This document shows positions 6,199 to 11,981 of a DNA stretch of 12,085 nucleotides, piece by piece; the stretch's first letter is position 1; each line of letters starts with the position of its first letter. Location: contig JACVRM010000052.1 in assembly GCA_014534415.1 (NCBI GenBank), positions 1 to 12,085 on the forward strand. Reading direction: 5' to 3'. The notes under the pieces are model-generated. The model saw only the letters and a program-made list of their open reading frames with translations. It was not told the origin of the DNA and ran no database searches. The position numbers were made by a program, and so were the translations under genes. Origin of the DNA: Thermoleophilia bacterium. Its GTDB lineage: Bacteria; Actinomycetota; Thermoleophilia; Gaiellales; Gaiellaceae.

Positions 6199-7158
6199 AT
6201 GGCGCAGCGCAGGCAGTATGTCTTCCGCGCACGGTCTCCTCGTGCGGGCATGTTCCTCGCGGTTCTCGTCATGGCCGGGCTGACCGCGGCGCTTGCGTCA
6301 CCGGCGTCCGCCGGCATCAGCCGGGGTTGGGAGCACGTCTGCGGGGAGCAGACTTTCAGCGTCCTCAGTTTCCTCGAGATGAGTTCGGCGGCGCGCGGAG
6401 AGCAACTCCGCGAGCCGGAGCTCGAGCAAGCGGCCAAGGAAGCGCCGCGACGCGGGAAGCCAGACCGGACCGCGCGAGCCGTTCCGACATACGTCCACGT
6501 CGTTACGCCCGACGGCGTGGTCGGGAGCGTCTCGGCCCGCTCGATTCGGGAGCAGCTGACCGTGCTCGATCTGACGTTCGGCGGCTTCTACGGCGGTTTC
6601 CCGACCGGCTTCGACTTCGCGCTCGCCGGGATCACACGCACCGTCAACGCTGCCTGGTTCAACGCCGCGATCGGGACCGCTGCCGAGCACGACATGAAAC
6701 GAACGCTGCGCCGCGGCGGCGACGAGTCGCTCAACCTCTACGTAACGAGCGGGGCCGGGTATCTGGGCTGGGCGTACTTCCCGTCGATCCTCGACACGAG
6801 CCAGGCATACCTCGACGGCGTCGTCGTCAACTGGAAGACGCTGCCCGGCGCCTCGGACGCCTACGCAGGCAGGTATGACCTCGGCTACACATCGACGCAC
6901 GAGGTCGGCCACTGGCTGAACCTGTTCCATACGTTCGAAGGCGCGTGCGGGCCGATCGGCGATCGCATCGGCGATACGCCTGCCGAGGTGCTGCCGACGA
7001 CAGGCTGTCCGATCGGCAAGGACAGCTGTCCTGGCAAGCCAGGCCTCGACCCGGTCCACAATTACATGGACTACTCGTACGACGCCTGCTTCACGGAGTT
7101 CACAGCCGATCAGGCCGCGCGCATGCAGGACGCCTGGGCGTTCTGGCGCGCGTCGTAG
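6199..7158 (+). CDS. Secreted M43-type zinc metalloprotease
   Basis: A 319-residue exported protease of the pappalysin/cytophagalysin (M43) type. Residues 1-38 are a signal peptide (basic start, hydrophobic 18-33, ASPASAG). The zinc site is H234-E-V-G-H238-W-L-N-L-F-H244, with the catalytic Glu at 235 and Asn in the position often held by Gly; this variant is common in the family. The Met-turn is NYMDYS (M290). Conserved IGDTPAE follows the zinc motif, and cysteines 250, 270, 277 and 297 fit family disulfides. Residues 40-95 are probably a short pro-region. The target protein is unknown. The start is uncertain: no Shine-Dalgarno, and M18 is an alternative that still gives a signal peptide. 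The gene is divergent from dgcA and ends before a hairpin terminator and a tRNA gene. Confidence 0.9.
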   Translation: MAQRRQYVFRARSPRAGMFLAVLVMAGLTAALASPASAGISRGWEHVCGEQTFSVLSFLEMSSAARGEQLREPELEQAAKEAPRRGKPDRTARAVPTYVHVVTPDGVVGSVSARSIREQLTVLDLTFGGFYGGFPTGFDFALAGITRTVNAAWFNAAIGTAAEHDMKRTLRRGGDESLNLYVTSGAGYLGWAYFPSILDTSQAYLDGVVVNWKTLPGASDAYAGRYDLGYTSTHEVGHWLNLFHTFEGACGPIGDRIGDTPAEVLPTTGCPIGKDSCPGKPGLDPVHNYMDYSYDACFTEFTADQAARMQDAWAFWRAS

Positions 7159-7184
7159 CTTCACGAGACGAGCTGCTTCGAGCT

Positions 7185-7214
7185 GAGCCGGCCGCACGCC
7201 GGCCCGGCTCGTTT
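7185..7214 (+). terminator. Hairpin terminator after the protease gene
   Basis: GAGCCGG (7185-7191) pairs with CCGGCTC (7204-7210), with further G-C pairing possible inside the 12-base loop, followed by GTTT. The U-tract is short, as is usual in high-GC bacteria. It lies 26 bp after the protease stop. Confidence 0.55.
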
Positions 7215-7220
7215 CCCGGA

Positions 7221-7226
7221 TACACT
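7221..7226 (+). promoter_or_regulatory. -10 box of the tRNA-Arg gene
   Basis: TACACT lies nine bases before the first tRNA base, which places the transcription start about three bases upstream of the mature 5' end. No good -35 is visible. Confidence 0.45.
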
Positions 7227-7235
7227 CACGACGCT

Positions 7236-7308
7236 GCGCCTGTAGCTCAGGGGATAGAGCGCGCGCCTCCGGAGCGCGAGGTCGCAGGTTCGATTCCTGC
7301 CAGGCGCA
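7236..7308 (+). tRNA. tRNA-Arg, anticodon CCG
   Basis: A complete 73-base cloverleaf. The acceptor stem GCGCCTG pairs with CAGGCGC at 7301-7307, with discriminator A at 7308. The D stem is GCTC/GAGC. The anticodon stem CGCGC/GCGCG encloses loop CTCCGGA, with anticodon CCG at 7269-7271 (reads CGG, Arg). The T arm GCAGG/CCTGC encloses TTCGATT. CCA is not encoded, so the 3' end needs trimming (as by RNase Z) and CCA addition. All stems are perfectly paired. Confidence 0.97.
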
Positions 7309-7442
7309 TTAGACCTCGCACATTCACGGCCACCCGACCAGCTCGACCGGCAACTTGACGACCGACGACGTTGCATTCCTGCGACGTCGTAGCTCGGCCG
7401 GCTTCGGAGGCGGACCGGGCATCACAAACCCTTCACGCTAGG

Positions 7443-7778
7443 ATGCGCGTCCTGCGCAGACGGCCGCCGCTCACGGTCATCGCTTACGTTGCGCTGACCG
7501 CGTCGATCGCCGTGGCTACGCTCGTTTACTGGGGACGTGACACTCGGTCGTCCATTGGCGCCGTGTTGCTTGCGGTCGTCCTGCTCGGGTTGCTCCGAGG
7601 CCTGTTGTTCGCCTGGGTGTTCCTGATCGTCGTGGAGGCGTCGTTCTTCCTCGGCGTGCTGACGAACAGGCCGGCATGGTGGTGGTGGGTCGTTCCGGTC
7701 AAGCTGGCCCTGGTGGCCCTTCTGCTTTCTCGACCCACCTGGCGCTACGTACGCCGCCGCGACGCGGCTATCGCTTAA
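7443..7778 (+). CDS. Small multi-pass membrane protein of unknown function
   Basis: Read from the ATG at 7443 this is a 111-residue protein: a short arginine-rich N-terminus (RVLRRR), hydrophobic segments at about 11-29, 38-54, 55-73 and 82-97, a run of tryptophans (PAWWWWVVPVK) before the last helix, and a basic end (TWRYVRRRD). Arginines on both ends suggest cytosolic termini. A longer frame begins at a TTG at 7371 but would add a non-hydrophobic stretch overlapping an inverted repeat (ACGACGT 7365-7371 / ACGTCGT 7384-7390), so the ATG is preferred. No strong Shine-Dalgarno is present. I recognise no family. It lies alone between the tRNA and the structured intergenic region. Confidence 0.7.
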   Translation: MRVLRRRPPLTVIAYVALTASIAVATLVYWGRDTRSSIGAVLLAVVLLGLLRGLLFAWVFLIVVEASFFLGVLTNRPAWWWWVVPVKLALVALLLSRPTWRYVRRRDAAIA

Positions 7779-7891
7779 CGGCTCGCAAACCTCGGAACCC
7801 GTACAGAAAGCGCGCGCACGAGCGGAGCGTTGGTGCTGGAGCACGCGCACGGTTGGTACGGGAACCGTCAAGTGGCCCTAGTCATTCGGCT

Positions 7892-8000
7892 AGCGACCGG
7901 TTAGTGTCCGTAGTCCGCGCCTCCCCCAAAGGCGCCTGCGGCGAGCCGGGGTACCTCCCCCGCAACACCCCGGCTCGCCACTCTCTTTCTAACCGATGCT
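7892..8000. ncRNA. Candidate structured RNA element or large terminator (element A)
   Basis: Three nested inverted repeats: an outer helix CGGTTAG (7898-7904)/CTAACCG (7989-7995), extendable by AGC (7892-7894)/GCT (7998-8000) across a small internal loop; hairpin GCGCC (7917-7921)/GGCGC (7931-7935) with a nine-base loop TCCCCCAAA; and a perfect 12-bp helix GGCGAGCCGGGG (7940-7951)/CCCCGGCTCGCC (7968-7979) with a 16-base loop. CCTCCCCC occurs in both loops. The 12-bp helix is followed by ACTCTCTTTCT, so on the plus strand it could simply terminate the membrane-protein message. The enclosing helix and second hairpin go beyond a normal terminator. Its strand is undecided, and I match it to no known RNA class. 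Confidence 0.45.
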
Positions 8001-8147
8001 GGCCGCAGGGTGCGCGAGGCTTCGTGAGGTAGACGTTCGTGCATAGGTCGCGGCGAAGACGGCGGCGGGCAGCAGCACTATGAACACAGCGAACAGGTCT
8101 CCGTTCGTTCGTTGTGCGTCGGGCGGTCGTAGGCGCCACCCGACCAT
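7989..8147 (-). CDS. Possible 52-residue single-helix membrane peptide
   Basis: A minus-strand frame from ATG at 8147 carries one clear hydrophobic segment (LFAVFIVLLPAAVFAATYA) followed by a polar tail. Its stop (TAG, 7991-7989) lies inside the 3' side of element A's outer helix. Third-position GC is good in the hydrophobic part and poor before it, so a later start is possible. It has no family match, no convincing ribosome site, and could be accidental. Confidence 0.2.
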   Translation of the reverse strand: MVGWRLRPPDAQRTNGDLFAVFIVLLPAAVFAATYARTSTSRSLAHPAASIG

Positions 8148-8195
8148 CTGCCTCGCTCGCGTGGACGACGGCGGCCCACAGAGGAGCCGACTCGG

Positions 8196-9485
8196 GTGGC
8201 TAGGCTCGTCGAAGTGAGGCCGGTCGCCGCTTACCTGCGCGCGCTCAACCCTGACCTGCCGCGTGTCGTCTGGCTGCTGCAGGCCGGCGGCCTGGCGAAC
8301 GCGTTCGGGAACGGCGTCGTCATCCCGTTCCTCGTCATCTACCTGCACAACGTGCGCGGGTTCTCGCTCGCCGTGATCGGCCTGATCGCTGCGTCGAACG
8401 CGGTCGCCGCGCTCTTCTCGGGGACCGTCGGCGGCGCGCTTGCCGACCGTTTCGGCCCGCGAGCCACCCTCGCGGGCGCGCTCTGCATCATGGCCGGCGC
8501 GTTCAGTCTGTTCCCGCTTATCGACGAGCCGTGGCACGCCTTCGCCCTCAACATGCTCGCCGGCCTCGGGAGCGGCGCATTCTGGCCGAGCCAGTCGAGT
8601 CTGCTCGCGCGCCTCGCGCCGGTGCAGCGCCGCCACGCGGCCTTCGCGCAGCAGCGGGTGACCATGAACCTCGGCATCGGGCTCGGCGGTCTCACGGGCG
8701 GGTTCATCGCGAACGCCGAGGAGGCGACCACCTTCACGACGCTCTTCCTGCTGGACGCTGCGACGTTTCTCGTGTTCGCCGCCCTGCTGACGCGCATTCC
8801 CTCACCGGCGCGGCCGGCGCGTGCGGGCGGCCCCGGAAGCTACGCGCGCGTCCTGCGCAACCGGCCGTTCCGCTCCTTCGCGTTGCTGAACACGCTCTTC
8901 ATCGCGGTCAGCATCGCTCCCTTCTCGGAATTCCTGCCGGTCTTCGCCAAGAACGAGTCGGCGGTCAGCGAGCGATCGATCGGCCTGATCTTCTTCCTCA
9001 ACACTGCGCTCATCGCGCTCGCCCAGGTCCCGATCGCGAAGTGGCAGGAGGGCCGCCGCCGGATGGGCGCGCTGGCGATCATGGGCGTCCTATGGGCCGT
9101 GTCCTGGCTGGTCGTGGCGGCCGCCGGCGCATGGACGACGGGCACGACGGCGGTCGCCGTGATCACGGCCGGAGTGCTCGTCTTCGCGGTCGGCGAGTGC
9201 CTGCACGGCGCCGTCCAGGGGCCGCTCGTCGCCGACCTCGCCGACCCGGCCCTGATCGGTCGGTACATGGCTCTCTCGAGCCTGTCATGGCAGGTCGGGT
9301 TCATCGTCGGGCCGGCGGTGGGTGGCGTCGTTCTCGATGCCGAGCCGCTCGCCCTGTGGCCGCTCGCCGCCGCCGTGTGCCTCGTCGGCTCGGCGTGGGC
9401 GCTCGCGCTCGAGCGCGGCCTGCCGCAGGCTGTTCGCCGGACGCCCCATCCCGAGGCCGCGATTGCCGTCCCCGAGCCGGGCTAA
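8196..9485 (+). CDS. MFS transporter (drug/solute:H+ antiporter type)
   Basis: A 429-residue inner-membrane carrier of the major facilitator superfamily with about 12 helices in two halves and a central loop (about 200-222, SPARPARAGGPG). Motif A is in the loop after helix two: G79-GALADRFGPRA. A second conserved region, GLGSGAFWPSQSSLLARL (123-140), follows the fourth helix. This layout resembles 12-helix multidrug-type exporters, but the substrate cannot be inferred. The start is GTG at 8196, supported by AGAGGAG nine bases upstream; an in-frame GTG at 8214 is less well placed. A 14-base palindrome AGCCGCCGGCGGCT (9494-9507) follows the stop and may weakly terminate or attenuate. The neighbouring corA gene is 68 bp downstream and probably has its own promoter. 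Confidence 0.9.
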   Translation: MARLVEVRPVAAYLRALNPDLPRVVWLLQAGGLANAFGNGVVIPFLVIYLHNVRGFSLAVIGLIAASNAVAALFSGTVGGALADRFGPRATLAGALCIMAGAFSLFPLIDEPWHAFALNMLAGLGSGAFWPSQSSLLARLAPVQRRHAAFAQQRVTMNLGIGLGGLTGGFIANAEEATTFTTLFLLDAATFLVFAALLTRIPSPARPARAGGPGSYARVLRNRPFRSFALLNTLFIAVSIAPFSEFLPVFAKNESAVSERSIGLIFFLNTALIALAQVPIAKWQEGRRRMGALAIMGVLWAVSWLVVAAAGAWTTGTTAVAVITAGVLVFAVGECLHGAVQGPLVADLADPALIGRYMALSSLSWQVGFIVGPAVGGVVLDAEPLALWPLAAAVCLVGSAWALALERGLPQAVRRTPHPEAAIAVPEPG

Positions 9486-9506
9486 GGAGGCGAAGCCGCC
9501 GGCGGC

Positions 9507-9512
9507 TAGAAT
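9507..9512 (+). promoter_or_regulatory. -10 box upstream of corA
   Basis: TAGAAT (five of six bases match TATAAT) lies seven bases before a GTG at 9520, the same geometry as the leaderless starts on the other strand. The GTG frame is offset by one base from corA and runs 37 codons (stop ending at 9633), overlapping the corA start. Confidence 0.5.
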
Positions 9513-9553
9513 CGGTCGCGTGAAGGCGACGACGGACGAACCGCTCAGTACGC

Positions 9554-10534
9554 ATGCCGAGCCTGCCCCGCATCCGGCGGTCACGCGGCCGCACCCTGCC
9601 CGAGCACGACGTCCGTCGCCCTCGGCCCGCTGAGGTCGAATCCGCCGGGCTTACCTGGGTCAACCTCAACCGGCCGGATGAGGAGAGCGCGACGGAGCTC
9701 GCCGCGCGTTTCGGCTGGCACGCCCTCGACGTCGAGGACGTGCTCTCGAAACGGCAGCGGCCCAAGATCGACGAGTACCCGGACTACCTGTTCGTCGTTC
9801 TCCACTTTCCGTTCTACGACAGCAGCGTTCAGCGACTGAACGCAGCCGAGCTCGACATCTTCCTCGGGCCCGACTACCTCGTCACGCTCCCGAATGTCGA
9901 GCTGCTGCCGGTCACGAGGTTGTTCAGCCGCGCCCGCGACGACGAGCGGCTGCGTGAAGATCTGTTCGCGAAGGGCTCCGGCCGTCTGCTCTACGAAGTG
10001 CTGGACGACCTCTTCGACTACTGCTTTCCGATTCTCGACAAGATCGGTCACAAGCTCGACTCGATCGAGGACGAGATGTTCGAGGGTCGCTCCGACGAGG
10101 TCGTCCGCGACATCTCCAACGTGAAACAGGAGATCATCTCGTACCGCAAGATCATCAAGCCGCAGCGCGCCACGCTGCGCGTGCTCGAGCGGCACGTCGA
10201 GCGCTTCCTCCCCGAGGCACTCGAGCTGTACTTCGACGACATCGTCGACGCGACCGAGCGCATCTGGGACCTGCTCGACAACTACAAGGAGGTCGTCGAG
10301 GCGCTCGAGGACACGAACGAGTCCGTCATCTCGCACCGCCAGAACGACGTCCTGCGCTTGCTCACGGTCTTCGCGGCAGTCCTGCTTCCGGTCACCTTCG
10401 TGGCCAGCATCTTCGGGATGAACGTCGACTATCCCGGCGAGGGGACGGCGGCCGGCTTCTGGGTGATTCTCGCCGCGATGCTCACGATGATCGGCGGGCT
10501 CGTCGCCTTCTTCCGCTACAAGCGCTGGCTCTGA
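9554..10534 (+). CDS. corA: CorA-family magnesium/divalent cation channel
   Basis: A 326-residue CorA-type protein that forms a pentameric inner-membrane channel for Mg2+ (or Co2+/Ni2+). The N-terminal cytosolic domain contains the conserved DVEDVLSKRQRPKIDEYPDY (59-78). A long helical stalk covers about 130-262. Two C-terminal helices lie at about 268-287 and 302-320, and the signature GMN (288-290) is at the end of the first, here as IFGMN. The short basic end RYKRWL is typical. The start is uncertain: ATG at 9554 has no Shine-Dalgarno, while a -10 box upstream points to a GTG at 9520 in another frame. The first ~30 residues are arginine-rich and not family-like. A strong terminator follows the stop. 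Confidence 0.93.
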   Translation: MPSLPRIRRSRGRTLPEHDVRRPRPAEVESAGLTWVNLNRPDEESATELAARFGWHALDVEDVLSKRQRPKIDEYPDYLFVVLHFPFYDSSVQRLNAAELDIFLGPDYLVTLPNVELLPVTRLFSRARDDERLREDLFAKGSGRLLYEVLDDLFDYCFPILDKIGHKLDSIEDEMFEGRSDEVVRDISNVKQEIISYRKIIKPQRATLRVLERHVERFLPEALELYFDDIVDATERIWDLLDNYKEVVEALEDTNESVISHRQNDVLRLLTVFAAVLLPVTFVASIFGMNVDYPGEGTAAGFWVILAAMLTMIGGLVAFFRYKRWL

Positions 10535-10577
10535 CCGAAAGGGCGTAGCCAAGCCGGTTGCGCCCTTTTTGTACCCG
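10518..10577 (+). repeat. Direct repeat copy 1: corA 3' end and terminator
   Basis: ACAAGCGCTGGCTCTGAC (10518-10535) recurs at 11049-11066 with one mismatch. Downstream blocks GCGTAGC (10543), TGCGCCC (10559) and TGTACC (10570) recur in the same order with almost the same spacing. This copy covers the last codons of corA and its terminator. Confidence 0.65.
10538..10571 (+). terminator. Rho-independent terminator of corA
   Basis: AAAGGGCG (10538-10545) pairs perfectly with CGCCCTTT (10561-10568), and the U-tract TTTTT (10566-10570) overlaps the 3' arm. It begins three bases after the corA stop and is the clearest terminator in the window. Confidence 0.85.
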
Positions 10578-10589
10578 GATTTTGTACCC
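10567..10589 (+). repeat. Two TTTTGTACCC repeats, 13-bp period
   Basis: TTTTGTACCC at 10567-10576 and 10580-10589 are identical. They lie at the junction between corA and the gene-poor region. Short tandem sites of this kind can be arm-type sites for tyrosine recombinases, but no integrase gene is in the window, so the role is open. Confidence 0.45.
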
Positions 10590-11048
10590 CTCTAGGAGCG
10601 AGTCGGGTTAGGTACGCCGGCCGGGCGGAAGCCGCTCCTTGTTCTCCGCGTACTGCCAGCCGTACGACGACTCGCGCGCAAGTTATTGCAGTATGAGATG
10701 CGCTGAGGCCATCGACGCTGGAGGAACCGAGGCAGCCCGGGAGCTCAGTGACGCAAAGGCCGGTCAGATTCGCCCCCAAGTGGAGCAGGCGACCGGCGGA
10801 ACGATGGAGTCGGTCGAACGGTACGACGTTCTCTTCTATGACGTTCGGCCGCAGCAACTCCCCTGAACCATCGCAGCGCCGCGCAGTGTGCCGTCTTCTT
10901 CTCGGGATCCGACGTCTCCGTGGCGAGCCGTTCGAGAAACAGCGCGAGCGTCTCGGGCGTCACCTCGGGGAACAGCGGCCGACCGGCAGGCCGGCCGTAC
11001 GCTGGAACCACGACCGCTCGGCCTGGCATCTGAGCGACCCGGCGTGTA
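10590..11048. other. Gene-poor segment between the two corA-end repeats
   Basis: About 460 bp with no recognisable complete gene. Protein-like stretches occur only on the minus strand: a short frame ending at 10608, ARESSYGWQYAENKERLPPG (its open frame is only ~24 codons), and the frame at 10745-11029. Plus-strand frames here (one starting TTG at 10639, another at 10748) have poor codon bias. This looks like decayed or recently inserted DNA. Confidence 0.45.
10745..11029 (-). pseudogene. Possible remnant or small hypothetical gene
   Basis: A 94-codon minus-strand frame from ATG at 11029. Its first two thirds have gene-like codon use (third position mostly G/C) and protein-like sequence, including FPEVTPETLALFLERLATE, a predicted helix, and ALRWFRG. 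After about residue 58 composition becomes arginine-rich and the bias fades, as if the frame has drifted. The open frame extends upstream of the ATG into the repeat copy 2, without a clear start. I recognise no family. It may be a decayed gene, a real small gene with a different C-terminus, or chance. Confidence 0.3.
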
Positions 11049-11104
11049 ACAAGTGCTGGCTCTGACAGCGCGCGTAGCGAGACGCGCTGCGCCCCTGTAC
11101 CGGG
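11049..11104 (+). repeat. Direct repeat copy 2: degenerate corA 3' end
   Basis: Starts ACAAGTGCTGGCTCTGAC, then GCGTAGC (11072), TGCGCCC (11088) and TGTACC (11096), collinear with copy 1. It keeps a hairpin (AGCGCG/CGCGCT) but has lost the U-tract. There is no corA coding sequence upstream of it. Confidence 0.6.
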
Positions 11105-11123
11105 CTCGTGTCCCGGCGTGCCG

Positions 11124-11303
11124 CTAGGCGGCTCGGCTCAGCTCGTGAACCGAGCGGCGGAGCGACTCGAGCACCTCGATCTTCCATTCGGCGTCGTGTT
11201 CACCGCTGGCCCGGATCTCGCTCAGAAGCTCGTCGCAGGCGCGCGCAAGTATTTCGGCGCGCCTGCGTGTGCTTTCATCCTCGTCCGAAGGATCAAAAGG
11301 CAT
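11124..11303 (-). CDS. Small charged helical protein, unknown function
   Basis: An ATG at 11303 opens a 59-codon frame beginning MPFDPSDEDESTRRRAEILA and ending RRSVHELSRAA. The protein is highly charged and almost certainly helical: an acidic N-terminus, then two amphipathic helices around 12-32 (RRRAEILARACDELLSEIRA) and 37-58 (WKIEVLESLRRSVHEL), suggesting a helical hairpin that may bind a partner or dimerise. GAGG lies four bases before the ATG and is a fair ribosome site. Composition is far more protein-like than the plus-strand frames across it. The gene is followed by a GC hairpin (CCGGG/CCCGG near 11100-11115) that could stop the message. No family is recognised. Confidence 0.6.
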   Translation of the reverse strand: MPFDPSDEDESTRRRAEILARACDELLSEIRASGEHDAEWKIEVLESLRRSVHELSRAA

Positions 11304-11619
11304 AAGCCCTCACGGATCTCGCCCCCTTCGGATTGTCTGTCCGAGGGGCGGGGTTCCCGGTGATTGCTCGGACGAAACCCCATCCGGCGGGGCAGAAATC
11401 ACGGGCTCCGTGCGGCACGTCCACGCTTACACCGATGGCCTCCACGGCGTCGGGCCGTACCGCGGCGCTGTCGGACGCGGTCAATGCGGCGGGGGGAGAA
11501 CCGATCGCGCCGCTCGACCGCGCCCCACCGAGCGTTGCGTCGCGTCGCACGACGGTCAACCCACAAATCGTTGAGATCGCTCAACGGCCGATTCGCCTGC
11601 TGGCCGCGTCGCCTGGCGT
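11304..11619. other. 316-bp region without a supportable gene
   Basis: All frames are open in this very GC-rich stretch, and none stands out by protein character. A minus-strand 88-codon frame (11293-11559) overlaps the start of the 59-codon gene by 11 bases, which would suit coupling, but its sequence is rich in Ala, Gly, Pro and Arg without motifs. It probably contains the promoter of the 59-codon gene, though I see no clear boxes. Confidence 0.4.
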
Positions 11620-11680
11620 GAGGAGCCGGCAGCAAGCGGGCCTTCTCCCCCAAAGGCGCGCCTGGCCGGCTCCTCTTTCC
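11620..11680 (+). terminator. Large hairpin with conserved loop motif (element B)
   Basis: GAGGAGCCGGC (11620-11630) pairs perfectly with GCCGGCTCCTC (11665-11675), followed by TTTCCTC. The 34-base loop holds CTCCCCCAAAGGCGC (11645-11659), the same 15 bases found in element A at 7921-7935. It would work as a terminator on the plus strand, but no good gene ends just before it. Confidence 0.5.
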
Positions 11681-11981
11681 TCACATTCGTGAAATCGGCG
11701 TCGATGTAAAGACGCGCACCCGCTGTGGCCTCCTCGCGAAAGGACAGACGGCGAGCTCTTTCGCGGCTGCCTGGTCGGAGCGCGCCGCGACCTTATGCCG
11801 CTTCGGGGCGGGACGCTTCGCCCGCTTTCGCGGCGAAGTGCATGAGTACGACTTCGTACCGACGTGAGCTAACCTCAGCCGATGTCGGCACACCGAGCAC
11901 CGCTGAAACAAGCGGTTTGGCGTCGCAGCGACCTTCCTCTTAACGAGCGCTGGCTGTAGGCGCTGCCGGGCATTCGAGACG
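11681..11981. other. Upstream region of the HIT gene, with two inverted repeats
   Basis: No gene is supported here. CTTCGCC (11816-11822)/GGCGAAG (11832-11838) forms a seven-base-pair hairpin with a nine-base loop. GTACGA-CT-TCGTAC (11846-11859) is a compact operator-like palindrome eight bases on. ACGAGCGCTGGCT at 11943 resembles the start of the corA-end repeat, perhaps by chance. The promoter of the HIT gene should lie here, but no clear -10/-35 pair is visible. Confidence 0.4.

Larger units (their letters stand above)
7779..8195. other. Gene-poor 417-bp intergenic region with many inverted repeats
   Basis: No convincing plus-strand gene lies here. Visible structure includes the hairpin ACGGTT (7849-7854)/AACCGT (7863-7868), the nested element at 7892-8000 (separate entry), a weak minus-strand membrane-peptide frame (separate entry), and CGTT repeated three times at 8102-8113. 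AGAGGAG at 8180-8186 is the ribosome site of the transporter gene, nine bases before its GTG. Confidence 0.6.

Noticed and set aside
7200..7376. Protein frames across the tRNA on both strands (VAQGIERAPPEREVAGSIPA on plus, GRNRTCDLALRRRALYPLSY on minus)
   Set aside because: These are the well-known false peptides produced by translating tRNA genes; the cloverleaf explains the sequence fully.
10639..10866. 75-codon plus-strand frame from a TTG
   Set aside because: Weak start, no ribosome site, mixed codon use; an ATG at 10693 would leave 57 codons with no recognisable features.
11293..11559. 88-codon minus-strand frame overlapping the 59-codon gene start
   Set aside because: The overlap looks like coupling, but composition is nondescript and no ribosome site or family is visible; kept only as a remark.
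11333..11692. 119-codon plus-strand frame
   Set aside because: It reads straight through the element B hairpin and becomes arginine/proline-rich; an open frame is expected by chance at this GC content.
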